From: Heliopora coerulea
Lineage: Eukaryota; Cnidaria; Anthozoa; Scleralcyonacea; Helioporidae
Direction: 5' to 3'
Length of the DNA: 64,000 nt
NCBI GenBank assembly: GCA_030142905.1
Contig: JASJOG010000158.1
Span: forward strand, 567,501-631,500
Position 1 is the stretch's first letter. Every line of letters begins with the position of its first letter. Under the pieces are notes generated by a model that was not told the DNA's origin, ran no database searches, and saw nothing but the letters and a program-made list of their open reading frames with translations. Both the position numbers and the translations under genes were made by a program. Positions 1-11,163 of the stretch are shown here, in pieces.

Positions 1-467
1 TATCGGCGGTGACTTTCACGACGTCCACGTGGTCCTCTACAAAGTCTGATTCGGCGTCCTCTTCCTCCTCTTTGTCTTCAGTTTCTGGAGACTGACTTTC
101 ATTCAAATCGTCGCTATCAGCTCCATTGAAATTGGAAGAGCGTGTTCTGTGGCTCATGTGCTGTTCTAGCCACCCTAGATTTGCATAATCGCCTGCAGCA
201 GACACGGCATCCCTTCCAGAACCCGACGGGACCTTCCTTACCTTTCGCAGCCATCGCCAGTAGCTTGAACGAATGCTCTTGTACTTTTTCTCCTCTTCTT
301 CCGCCGTCATATTGAACTTCTTGCCCAATGCTAGCCAGCAGTTATTTCTAACTTGTTTTTTCTTGTAATCTTTCGAGAATTTGTTGTATAGGCATTCATA
401 GCGCTGAAGTTCTTCCATGAAAGAGGCGACCGAGCATTCAACGTCGCTTTCGACCTCCGCCGCCATG
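1..467 (-). CDS. MADF-domain (Myb/SANT-like) protein, 5' part, runs off left edge
   Basis: The minus strand is open from an ATG at 465-467 to the window edge (about 155 codons). The N-terminal half (about residues 15-100) has the MADF layout: LYNKFSKDYKKK, then NNCWLALGKKF, a basic SSYWRWLRKVRK segment, and YANLGWLEQHM near the end. It is followed by a very acidic Ser/Glu/Asp tail (TEDKEEEEDAESDF). MADF proteins bind DNA through a three-helix Myb-like fold and often act as transcriptional regulators in the nucleus; many are derived from transposon accessory proteins (Harbinger type). The ATG lies inside a GGCGGCC-rich CATGGCGGCG context typical of a metazoan start. No intron boundary is visible in the stretch. 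It may be a host gene or the Myb-like protein of a Harbinger element; the sequence here does not decide. Confidence 0.75.
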
Positions 468-533
468 TTGAAAACATAAGAAGTGCATTCTAGGACACAT
501 TTTTGTTGCATTTGTCGTATGAAACGCATGCGA

Positions 534-715
534 TGGTTTCCATTAACAAAATGCTGTCGTATCACGCCCATTACCTGTTGTATCTGTTGCAGGAGATAGA
601 ATCCATTCTATCTCATACAACAAGTTGTATCTGTCGTTTCTGTCGTATTGAGTGGTTGTACGGGAGTTTTCCATATAGTTGTATTTGTCGTATGAATTTT
701 TTTCATACGACAGAC

Positions 716-751
<36 letters not shown>
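534..751. repeat. Foldback/MITE-like element rich in TGTCGTAT
   Basis: TGGTTTCCAT at 534-543 is matched by the inverted ATGGAAACCA at 742-751. Within it, 667-750 is a strong hairpin in which TTTTCCATAT...TGTCGTATGAA faces TTCATACGACA...GATATGGAAA. The octamer TGTCGTAT or its complement recurs many times between the ends. No coding potential is seen. It lies immediately upstream of the MADF start, so it could affect that promoter. Confidence 0.55.
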
Positions 752-752
<1 letters not shown>

Positions 753-1497
753 CCTTGAGTTGTCACCTTAGTTTAGGCATATGAACCAAAATGCTCTAGT
801 GCACACCAATATTGACTATGTCTTAATCGCTTTACCACACTAGATCGGCCATATAAAACACTGAGTTGACATAATGCAGTTGGTTACTTTTAATTAATCG
901 CAGTGCTGTATTACGTATCTGACGACTAACACCACACGTTCAGATCTATTGTACGGAAGTTGACCTCAATTATAAAGCTTCGGTGAAGACATTTGAGTCT
1001 ATTACTGCTCGGCAAAAATAAACTCTAAATAGCAATATATTCAAAGTTTGGAAAGATATTCGTCGTCTACATGACCGTCCTAGCTTTTGTGATTCACGGA
1101 CACCTGCAAATTCTCTCTGAATGTCATAAAAGCAACACATTAAAGTAAGCAACTAGACTTTAAAGTCACTTCAGCATTGCCGTTATCTTGGATTGAACAC
1201 ATATAGCAATTATATTCAATTTACATCAAAAATATTAGGTTGTGAACATTCTTATCCTCACCAAAAGCAACACAATTTGCAAAACCGTAAACTTCTATGT
1301 ACAATAATTTCCTACAAACAATATGCTCCACGACTTAACATTCACTAATCATCATTAAATATCCGCCCTGAATCAACATATAAAGGAATAATTCTGGTGC
1401 TATCCTTGGATCCCTCAGGGCAAAGGAAATCGTAACGTTGTAGAAGCTTTGATTCTCACATTAATACGCTAGGATGACAAAGAACTGATGATCTCAC
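752..1497. other. Gene-free AT-rich stretch
   Basis: No ORF of interest, inverted repeat or recognisable RNA gene is seen here. It separates the foldback repeat from a weak candidate exon. Confidence 0.5.
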
Positions 1498-1581
1498 CTG
1501 GTTTTAAGTTACGTTCTTCAGCTCTTTCGCCCCGTTTACGGCTCCTAATTCTTTTCAAGAATCGGCGTAGCAGATTTGGAT
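1498..1581 (-). CDS. Candidate internal exon, product unknown
   Basis: On the minus strand a polypyrimidine tract ending TTTTTTCCAG precedes 84 open bases that end CCAG followed by GTGAGA, a good donor. The exon has phase 2 in and phase 1 out, and encodes a basic peptide containing LLRRFLKRIRSRKRGERAEE. Nothing nearby confirms a gene model; it could be part of a gene reading left on the minus strand. This is inference from splice signals and coding openness only. Confidence 0.28.
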
Positions 1582-1958
1582 CTGGAAAAAACATAAATTC
1601 TGCTATTACACACTAACCAGTTCGTTTACAAATTAATCGTTAATCAATGAGCCTCCTGCCCAATATTTTTTTCTCCTGTAAAATCCGCAGATGAGTTACA
1701 GTAACACTATCTGGCGGCCATGCTTGCAGTACTCAGACATGAACATTTTATTTACTGGTACTGTATTAGATCTTCAACATGGTAGCCTCATCTATATCTA
1801 CTGAATCTCACGGGATTAACTGAAACCCACCAATTGAAAATGCATGCAACAGCAATTAATTTAACTCATAAGTTTCTCTTATTGTAGGAATAACAACAAT
1901 AACATAACATTACATAACAGAACATAACACAACATTGACCAGCCGACAACTTCAAAAA

Positions 1959-2237
1959 TTATAAGAGAAAGCAAATTCCGAAAAAGAAGGCCATCTTTTA
2001 ACTTAAGATTTAAGTTAACGAAAGATGAAAACTGTGAAATGGTGATATTTCGATTTTATTGCAAAATCATCTTCAGACCAAAATCACCTTCAGACCAAAA
2101 TCACCTTCAGACCACTTGGTCTGAAGATGATTTTGCAATAAAATCGAAATATCACCATTTTACAGTTTTCATCTTTCGTTAACTTAAATCTTAAGTTAAA
2201 AGATGGCCTTCTTTTCTGAATTTGCTTTCTCTTATAA
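1959..2237. repeat. Near-perfect 122-bp inverted repeat (palindrome) with 34-bp loop
   Basis: The arm 1959-2081 is repeated in inverse orientation at 2116-2237 with only a few differences. The spacer (2082-2115) holds extra direct copies of AAATCACCTTCAGACC, a motif that also ends the left arm. Flanks on both sides carry AACATAAC-type short repeats (1900-1935 and 2239-2252). A short unrelated ORF falls on it by chance. It looks like a foldback element; a chimeric-read artefact is the alternative. Confidence 0.8.
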
Positions 2238-2509
2238 GATAACATAACATAGCCCTTTATTAATGTGTCTGGTCGTTCTAGCGCCATCGGCACTAATTGG
2301 GGACACGAATTAAAATAAACTGAAATACAAAGATAAACTAAAATACAAGATTATTTACAAAACATTTCTTAAAATTACCTAAAATATGTACCTTCGAAAT
2401 TAAAAATATATAACATTTTTTTTATAACTGCCTAAAATATGCTACCAACTAAAACTATCGATACATTATACAACTAAAAATTAAAAGCTGTTTATGGCCA
2501 TACAGTAGG

Positions 2510-3125
2510 ACTAAGTTGAACATAAATTACAGTCTCTCCCACATCCCTCTACAACAGCAGATCTTTTCTTTTTGCGTATCATAGTTCTGAAAATTGACAG
2601 AGACTTGATGGTCCTTTCCTTTCTAGTCAGCTTCGCCCATAGCGATGGCCCCAAGTATCCAATGGAATGTTTCCCATTTGTGACTGTATTGTAACGAGGC
2701 AGCCCAAAGTCGGAGTTTCTTAAGTTATATCTTCTACCTCTGTCACAGTGCGTTAGTCCATTTTTCACTTTATACATTAAGATAAGTATATCTTGTAGCC
2801 TTCTATTATATAATGTAATTAACTTAGTTTTCTCAAGTAATGTATCGTATGTATCCGAAGTATTATTAAACACAGCCCTTAAAGCCCTTTCTTGTAGTCT
2901 TTCTAGTTTTCGCTAATCGGATGCCAGAGAAAAATGCCACACTAAGTGGCAATAGATCAGATGTGGCATTATAACTGATTTGTACAGTTCTAATTTTGCA
3001 CAGGATAGTGTAAGATTTTTCAATCTATTCAAAATCCTAACTTGCTTACTGACCCTATAACATATCTCACTTATGTGAAGACTAAAGTTTAATTTCTTAT
3101 CAATATTTACACCCAGTATTTTAAT
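2510..3125 (-). mobile_element. 3' end of a CR1/L2-like non-LTR retrotransposon
   Basis: Reading the minus strand leftwards from about 3125, the translation carries the post-RT region of a LINE ORF2: KILGVNIDKKLNF, then EICYRVSKQVRILNRL, LYKSVIMPHLIYC, and finally a 120-residue stretch with LQDILILMYKVKNGL and LRNSDFGLPRYNT (2511-2873). One stop interrupts it near 2920. The RT catalytic core is missing, so the copy is 5'-truncated, as usual for LINEs. Its 5' end abuts the retroelement remnant on the right, indicating insertion into it. Confidence 0.75.
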
Positions 3126-4990
3126 CGATCGGGATTGCTCTTGAGTTCAAAGACATGGGTAACCTGACAAAAGTATTCATTGCATTTCAAGTTATGTGGC
3201 TCGTTTGTCAGGTTTGGTATGCGTATTTTCCTCGCAACGCTAAAGACATATACTAGGACGGCGGCACACATGCAAAGGTTTGAGCCTTCATACATTTGGG
3301 GTATCGGTGCGTGGTTTGACGGTATACTTGGCGTCAGATTGTGCACCATCGGAAAGTTTCCTTTCCAGGAACTCTTCAGGCCAAATGGTTTTAGGAATTG
3401 GTGCTTGGAGTATGAACCATCGGCGAGCAGCAGTGCTGGAACCTTTTGAGGCGGAAGAACTGTATTTGTAAATAGTACCATTCCTGAGAATTACATTTCG
3501 TTTGGGCAAGCGTACAGCCACCTCATTTGCCTCCATGAAAGACGTACCAGTGAGGATGGCAACATCTTGATTTTCCACGATAAGGTCTTCGAACTTGAAT
3601 TCCCTGTTGTCACAGGTAAAGGAAATTCGTTTCTCGCGAAGTACTTGTAGTTGAGAGGAGGCATCGGCTTGGTAAACTGACTGACCCCTGGATATAATGT
3701 GAGCTAAGAGGCGTTTTGTAGTTAAGTGGCGTATCATGTTGCCGGCTGCACCGCTATCTACTCTGATGTACGTCACGTTATGGCTGTAAAATACATCAAA
3801 GTATGAAGACTGACGGATCTGGACTCGGTAGACTACAGTGCTTTCACCTGATTTTCCGCGGTTGGAGTCGCGGGTCAGGACACTGATATCTAGGTCGTCG
3901 TCGGTTTCCGACTTGACTGCGAGGATGCCAACTATCTGCCTTGCTTTGACGATATGCTGTCTGTCGCTATCCGAAAGTACTCGCACTTACTCATCAAGTG
4001 GCATGTTTCAGAGCGCATCCTGCTTGCTTGCACAATGGGAAAACTTTGTCTTGCCGTAGTTGTCTGGGGGTTTCTTTGTATATGCCTTTGTTGGCATGGC
4101 CACGGTACTCGGTAGAGACGGCTGTGTGGAGAATCTTGGCATCATCAAATGCACCGATTTCGTCTAGGAAGGAACTAATTGCTTATGATATTTCCAGTTT
4201 GATCGACGCTAGGGTACGAGATCTTAGTTCGGTTCCATAGTGTGGCTTAACGAGATGGGACAGGCTAGGGTGGATTAACTTTAACCACGTGAGTACCACT
4301 AGGTTATCTAGTGTGGACGTGAGCACTTCGTCTTCAGTTGTTTCACCGTTGTGGTTGAGGCATTTGGTTCGCAGTAAGGAGTCTTCCGCGAAAGCCATCA
4401 GACGTTGGAACAGGTCCTCGAAACGGTCGTCGGCTTCTAAATTAGTGTCCGAAAAGTCAATGAAATGAGCTCTAGTCACTCGAAAACGAGAAGTTGTTTG
4501 ATTATCTACCATATAAATTCTAGTGAAGTCGAATTTTTCACTAGAGTGTTCCTGGAAATAATTGGGCATTAGTCAGAGATTTGCCCAAACATAAGGTCGA
4601 GAAAGTTCACTTTTTGCTGAGCATGGTGAGTCGTCTTGCTTCTGGAACGGTTTCACTGTCATCTTCGAAACTTCTGAGTAGTCGGGTTCTCGTTTACTTC
4701 TGCCACGAAGCTCCTTCGGCTACAAATGAATCAAAGTTATTGTCCAACAAGAGGGTGTATGTCAAATTTTGGTTCCAATTCTTGATTCTGATGATCGTCT
4801 CGACTTTCGAGAGGCACCATTGTTTCGACGTCCTGTGAGTGGAAGTCATCTTAAACGTATAGTAAAGGAATCGTGTTGAATTAGCAAATTTGAACGCTGT
4901 TTCGGCTCTAGTTTTCTGTGCTTTCGAGCCGATATTGGCGAAGAAAATCGCTAGGGTTAGACCAATCGTTGCCACCACTCCAGTTTAGGT
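3126..4990 (-). mobile_element. Decayed LTR retrotransposon, gag-protease part
   Basis: Three minus-strand pieces in order form a gag-protease polyprotein with frame breaks. From about 4853: a gag start with WCLSKVETI and NLTYTLLLD. At 4183-4569: a gag segment with [25 protein letters not shown] and [13 protein letters not shown]. At 3288-3986: a retropepsin-like domain with the active-site motif VDSGAAGNMIR and, about 80 residues on, ILTGTSFMEANEVAVR. A further frame (3107-3290) has IRIPNLTNEPHN and NEYFCQVT, a linker seen before RT in such elements. RT, RNase H and integrase are absent, cut off by the LINE at about 3125. Sequence at 4960-5090 may be part of its leader or 5' LTR. The superfamily is probably Gypsy-like, but this is not certain. 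Confidence 0.7.
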
Positions 4991-6609
4991 GAATAACTAA
5001 GAGCCGAGGAACGATCCATAGAGTTCAAATGACTTTAATTGCAGTAGTAAACGTTGAGACAACAAGACTCGGGCAAAACAAGATGGCGAACCTACGTGAG
5101 GGTAACATGTATAAACCAGTATCGCTGACCTTTACTACCGTAAACTAATTTTAAAATATCTGTCACTGGAGATCGTCGGAGGTATATTGTGTCATTATTA
5201 TCGAAAGGTCGTATAGAAGGTTGTTTAGAAGATTTTGTCTGATTTTGTAAATAAGATTCTGCAATTCTTTCCATGAGGTATTTTGCAAATTCGTTTTTAA
5301 TCAGTGTTAATGTGAGCTCTTACAGATCCACGCGTAAACTTTGCCAATTGTTGTTAATTTTACAAGTTTTGTCTTTGTATGTTTTCATAAGTCCTGTTTT
5401 ATATAACAGTGAAAATGTTTAATTAGGATACATGGATATCTGGAAAGAGTTATCCTTATGTTTCCATGAAAGAAGAATATCCAAAATGGAAGTTTGCTTT
5501 GCACTATTTCCAGTGAAAATGAAATTAAGCTAATTATTTCATTGCAGAACATCGTGTATTCAATTCGTCGTAATGATCGATAATGCTTTGTTTGCATTAA
5601 TTGCAAAATATTATCAACTCAAAAACCCAAACAAAAATTCATTCCTAAAACACAGGTAATGTTGTTTGCTTTTTAATCCATGAACTGACGTCAAAAATTT
5701 AAGCGTTGTTCAGCGCTTATTTTGTCAGTGAATGTATTTGTTCATTGAATAAGATACCTTATACCTGCTAGACAGTCCTTCATGTAATTGAATCTTTCAT
5801 TTTTCAGTTACATCCTGTTGATGTTTCCATTTAACAGATGTTCTTGAGGTCAATTATCTCATACAACTCGTCCAAGTTTCATGTCGAGAAAAGCTTGACT
5901 TTAGCTGTCATTTGAATTCGCAAATCTCATTTTTTTTACAGATAGCAACGGCGTAAATGAAGCATCTTTCCCAAGGGTACTCAATTTGAGAAAATGACGA
6001 CCATGGATACAGTATCCCAGTAAAATAGTAAGTTTACTTTGAGAATCTTGCGCTTCAATAGTAAATGTCATGAACTCGTAATTTCCAGCTGTAACTTCTT
6101 CAGAATTGTGGTAGCCTTTTCATTGTATGAAAAAATTTAACTCTTTAAATCAGCACTTAGATAGGATACAAAATTTCCTAAAAAGATCATTATGTGGAAT
6201 TTACCCATCACTCAGACTTTATCTGTTTAATATGGGGCTTCTTTAGACGCTCTAAGTACATACATGAATACAAATACGTTCCAAATTCCTTAGCCACTGA
6301 TAGAGATAGAGCTTAACTTTTCTGATGTCAACACAAAATAAACAGTCATAACTTTCTACCAGGCTTAAAATTTGGCGTTACAGCAGAATTAACAAAGAGT
6401 TTAACTACCCAAAAACGAAGAAAAGAAGGGTCTGAATGATGGATGTCGTCACACAACGACCTTGCTAGGGACGGTTCAATTCAAAAGTTGGCATCGCTCC
6501 TCAACGCTGCATTGGAAACTCAAGAAAGCTTTTTCATGTAATGAAAGAAGTAGCTTAAATGCCGGAAAGTCAACCCACGATGCATCTTCACGCGATCCCA
6601 GTTCTTCCA
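4991..6609. other. Gene-free AT-rich stretch
   Basis: Only short, low-complexity frames are present. No TIRs, RNA genes or convincing exons were recognised. Confidence 0.5.
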
Positions 6610-7200
6610 ACTTTAGTGTCGTAGCTCAGTTAGTAGATCATCAGAGTCGTAGACTAAAAATTTTGCGTATCTTTCAAACTTAATCTCATAGATTACTAAG
6701 TTCAGCTGTTAGAGAATTAAACTAGCAAACCAGAATTTTTTTTATGCTTCTAGCCTTAGTCTAATAGTTCAGTAAATCAAAGATCAGACTGGCGAACCAA
6801 ATGTCGTAAGTTGTTCTCAAACTCGTTCTTACAGCTCAGTTCGTAGAACATCAGATGAGTACTGAAAGTCGTGGGTTATTTCCATATTTGGCTCGATAAT
6901 TCAGACGGTACATCATCCGACCAGTAAACCGAAGGTTGTGGTTTCTACTCAGCCTTGGTATTATTGCTCAGTTGAACATCAGACTAATAAACTAAATGTA
7001 TGGGTTTATTCTCAACCTTTACCTCATTGTTCAGTGGGTCGTAAATCAGAGCAGTAAACCAAACATTGTCGGATGTATTAAACTTTGATCTTATTGCTCA
7101 GTTGGCATAGAACATGATTCAAGTAAACTAAAGTTCTGTAGGTTGCTCTTATCTTTGTTCTCACAGGTCAGTTGATGGGAAGCCAGATTAGTGCACAAAC
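6610..7200 (+). repeat. Tandem array of decayed tRNA-like units (about 65-75 bp each)
   Basis: A CTCAGTT-type box recurs at about 6624, 6701, 6768, 6833, 6897, 6964, 7027, 7094 and 7166. Each is followed by a variable GTAGAACATCAGA segment and then a GTTGTGGGTTNNTNCTC-like block. The two blocks resemble the A and B boxes of tRNA genes (TAGCTCAGTTGGTAGA and GGTTCGANTCC). Units differ by 20-40 percent by eye, so the array is old. I see no intact cloverleaf and do not call functional tRNAs. Confidence 0.6.
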
Positions 7201-7424
7201 TGTTGTGCAGAACTGATTCCAAGAAGTTGTTCGCGTTTCAAAAAAACATGTTGAACATGTTTCACGACTTTATTCCGTGTTTTGTTGCAGGCAGTTAATA
7301 TTTCCTCACAATTTACGACAGAAGACTGGTCCCTACCTTATAATAAATCAAATAAACAATGTGCAACAGTAACTCTCCGCAGTCCGAAAGAAGACATGCG
7401 AACGGTCGTGAAGTTCAAGTCCTC

Positions 7425-7515
7425 AGAAATTGTTTCTGAGCCTTAGACGGGGGGATCAAACCGGTAATCTTATCATTATCAGGCAAGGCCTCTGGGCATT
7501 GAGCTATCAAGAATA
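7425..7515 (-). repeat. tRNA-derived SINE fragment
   Basis: The minus strand reads TTGATAGCTCAATGCCCAGAG, then CCGGTTTGATCCCCC and GGCTCAGAAACAATTTCTGAG. These are degenerate A and B boxes followed by the same CAGAAA..TTTCTGAG hairpin found in the SINE copies near 10.8, 11.1, 48.6 and 53.5 kb. Confidence 0.6.
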
Positions 7516-7989
7516 AGTTGAATGGTTAAGGTTTCTAGTGTTTAGAGTCTACCCCTTGACAAACACCAATATAAAGTAAATTTTATATCTAACATACATA
7601 AAAAAGCATCACAATAGTAATGACATCTTACGCGACTTAGTGTCGTGAGAAGTTTTTATCGAACACGAAATGTGAAGTAAATGCAGCTATAACTGTACTT
7701 AGCTTTCGGAACGGTAATACGGTCAAATTTTTCCCAGTAATGAGCAATGTAGAGCTTCATGTTACTAGAGGGATTCTGAACAATTATATTCCTAAAGAGG
7801 TACACTTATGCACCATACAGATAACTACGAGATTTAATCCGTTTTTTGCACGTTTTGGGATTACACAACACAAGGATCCGGTCAAAGAAGTTACACTTGA
7901 AATCCTAAAAATATTTTGGTCGGTAAAACGAAATACTAGCTATCTGTTTTGAAAACACTGGCTGGCCTTTCAGCCTAAGCGGAAGCCAC

Positions 7990-7991
<2 letters not shown>
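7516..7991. other. Gene-free stretch
   Basis: One 70-codon frame (7740-7952) has no recognisable domain and is probably chance. Nothing else was seen. Confidence 0.4.
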
Positions 7992-8044
<53 letters not shown>

Positions 8045-8199
8045 TAGATTAGATAGATAGATAAGATAGATAGATAGAATAGATAGATAGATTAGAGAGA
8101 TAGATTAGATAGATAGATAGATTAGATAGATAGATTAGATAGGTAGATAGATTAGATAGATAGATTAGATAGATAGATAAATTAGATAGATAGATAGAT

Positions 8200-8287
<88 letters not shown>
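7992..8287. repeat. Interrupted GATA tetranucleotide microsatellite
   Basis: About 300 bp of GATA repeats, with regular GATTAGATA interruptions in the middle (8042-8205) and pure runs at both ends. Confidence 0.95.
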
Positions 8288-8288
<1 letters not shown>

Positions 8289-8564
8289 TTATCAAAATTA
8301 CATCGCAGCCCAAAAAAGGCTGAATTTCGTAATTATTTACATTTAAAAATTTTTACAATAAAACTTTTATCTATACTATACTACCCGATATATCTGACAA
8401 GCAATTTTTTAATGAATAACTTTAATTAGATTTAAAGCTATATAACTTTAAACTAACTAAATAACATTTTCAAAAAACTTAAAAATTTAACAAGTATACA
8501 AATTAGAGTATAGGCGGACGTTTCATTAATTGCGCATAGCGAAAATAAAAGAGTTTATTGTTCT

Positions 8565-10662
8565 ATTTTTTTAAACGCGTGGGATGTCAAAATTTCGCTG
8601 ATTTCGTGACTTATAATATGGATTATATCTTTTTGGTAATAATTTATTGAGTTTATGGCTTGGATCTGAAGTTATAGATTGAAAAGGTTTATTATACAGA
8701 TGTTCATGATGGTCTTTCATGGGTTTAACACCTAAACTTTCAAGAGCAGTATAATAATCCAAGTCTGCCATAATAATAGTCATGACCCTTTTCTCCAGAG
8801 GCACAAACTCACTTTTTAAGTATTGCGGTAGGGAATGGTAAAAAGCTGGTATTCCATAATCTACCACCGATCTAATACACGATACATAAAACAACGCTAA
8901 ATCTTGCGCTGGTACTTTAGCCCGCCTTAATTGTACTAAAAAATACAATCTTTAACCAACTTTCTTTATAACTTCATCTATGTGGGCATTCCAGGTCAAG
9001 TTGTTACTAACAGTCAAACCTAACAGTTTAACGCAATTCACTACTTCCAATTCCTTGCCATTAACAACTACAGGATCAAAAACTGCAGGTATCTTCACAA
9101 ATGAAACTCTTAATTCTTTACATTTGCTCGGATTTAAGTGGACTGTGTTTTCATGTGATCATTCCATAACACGATCAGCTGTAAACTGGGCGTTGCTGAC
9201 TTCCTCCTTGGGAACTATTTCGGACGTTGTCGTATCATCTACATATTTCCAAACATGATGATCGTTGATTTCTAGGTCATTGATCATAAGGGTAAACACA
9301 CCAAAGTCCCAACTTTGTTCCATGTGGTACTCCAGAAGGGACTGATCCCCACTCCAAATAGCAACTGTCAGCCAGTTTAATTCTTTGAAATCTGTTCGTT
9401 AGAAAGTTGATTATCCAATTGACAACACTTCTAGGTAAATCCAGGTTACATAGCTTATCAATTAGGATGTTGTGATCATTGAGATCGAAAGCTTTACGAT
9501 AATCAAATAATATAGTTCTTACAGTTGCCCCATTACCATCAATCCCTAGATACCAGTGATGCAACATACTAATTAAAGCTATCGTGGTAGAAGATTTTGG
9601 GATTACTCCAAACTGATTCGCATCAATTACTTTTAATATTGCTGGTTAAACATAGTCTTCTACTATGAACTCTTCCCCCACTCTGGAAGCACAAGGTGTG
9701 AGCGAAATAGGTCTTAAGTCTTTCTTGAGATCGTGAACGGACTTCGCTCTCGTACTGGTGATACATCAGCCATCTTCCAAACGGTGGGTAAACATTGCTC
9801 ACGATAGGAAGCATTTAGGACTTACATAAGGGGAAGGGCCACCATGTTCGAATATTCCTTTAAAAACCAGTTTGGTATTTCATCAGGTCCAGACGCTTTA
9901 CCCTGGTTAAGCTTCACCAAGGTCTTCTCTACCCGACTCTCAGTTATATTTAGGAACTCTGGCAACTCTTCCAAGGGAAGACGTGCTGGTTGAGCTGGTA
10001 AACGCTAGTCTTGAAGCAGTTCCAAAAAAGCTGCATTAATAACATTAGCTTGTTCATGTTGCAAGACATTCAAAAACTCGTCAACATTCCTTTGACATGT
10101 TACGTCACTGTTTTTGATTTTCATACTACTAAGAAGTTTCACTTCTTTTCACCTTCTCTTTGGATTTTCCCCTTTCAGTTGCTGTAATTTCAATTTATAA
10201 CGATTTGCTCGGCATTTTTTCCTTTCTCTGTTGACTAAACTTCTATAATACTTAAATTTAGAAGAATTCGTACCGTATTTGTTAAACGTTTTTTGTCTTT
10301 TCAGAATAAAGGATTTTAATTTCTGAGTCGTTCATGGAGCATCAGCCGTGCAGATCCGAATCTGTTTTTCTGGCATAAGTAAATCTAGGCCAGTATGCAC
10401 TACTCCATAAAAGTGTTCCACATTTCTTCACAACTATTCAGAGGGGCAAACATCGAAGACCAATCCACGAGGTTCAAATATATTCCATTTCATCCTTACG
10501 GCTTCTCCGTCGGTCACGTCTTGTAATCACTTTCTTGGTGTTACTTTTATGTTCTTTAATTTTAAGGGAAACCACGACAGTGTTATGGTCAGATAAACCA
10601 AATGGTGGATAAGCTTGCGGCGAATAATGGTAGTCATGCATATTAGTTAACACAAGGTCTAG
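8565..10662 (-). mobile_element. CR1/L2-like LINE, endonuclease C-terminus plus broken RT
   Basis: Reading leftwards on the minus strand, 10,655-10,560 gives the APE-type endonuclease C-terminus (YPPFGLSDHNTVVVSLK). Next comes the linker (APWTTQKLKSFILKRQKTF), RT N-terminal motifs (GKASGPDEIPNWFLKEY near 9,880), RT motif A (TILFDYRKAFDLNDHNIL, 9277-9567), and the C-terminal region (VPAQDLALFYVSCIRSVVDYG, 8571-8948). Several stops and frameshifts separate the pieces, and no intact YADD motif is seen. The 5' end is cut at about 10,662, where a SINE begins. Confidence 0.8.
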
Positions 10663-11163
10663 TGCGCCATATGTTTATAATGATATTGATCAATTTATAT
10701 TTTAGAAGTGCGAGAGGTAGAAGATATCTTGAGGTGATAGATAAACGATCGTCAAGCTCTATCCTCAGAAAAACGATTTCTGACCCCCAGACAGGGATCG
10801 AACCCTCAACCTTCTGATGACTGGTGAGACGCTCTAAACATTGAGCTACCAAAACTCAGATGGTGAGCCAAGGTGCAAGAAGGTTCTGGGTTCGATCCCC
10901 GTCTGGGGCTCAGAAATCGTTTTTCTGAGCATAGAGCTTCACGATCACTCATCTATTATCTCAAGATATCTCCAAGCTCTCACCCTTCTAAAATACAAAT
11001 TTGATTAATATCATTATTAACATATAGTGGCTTCCGCTCAGGTGGCACATACGTCGAACTCGCACCTTAGCTCACCATCTGTTTAATGGTTAAAGCGTCT
11101 CACCGGTAATCAGAAGGTTGAGGATTCGATCCCCGTTTGGGGCTCAGAAATCGTTTTTCTGAG
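10663..11163. repeat. Cluster of three tRNA-derived SINE pieces, inverted
   Basis: A minus-strand SINE (10,663-10,868) carries TTGGTAGCTCAATGTTTAGA, a GGTTCGATCCC-type B box and the CAGAAATCG..TTTTTCTGAGG hairpin. It is followed by a plus-strand partial copy (10,868-11,030) and a second plus-strand copy (11,040-11,163) with the same boxes. The body shared after the hairpin contains TATCTCAAGATATCT and CTTCTAAAATA. The head-to-head arrangement makes a roughly 200-bp inverted repeat. Confidence 0.7.
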
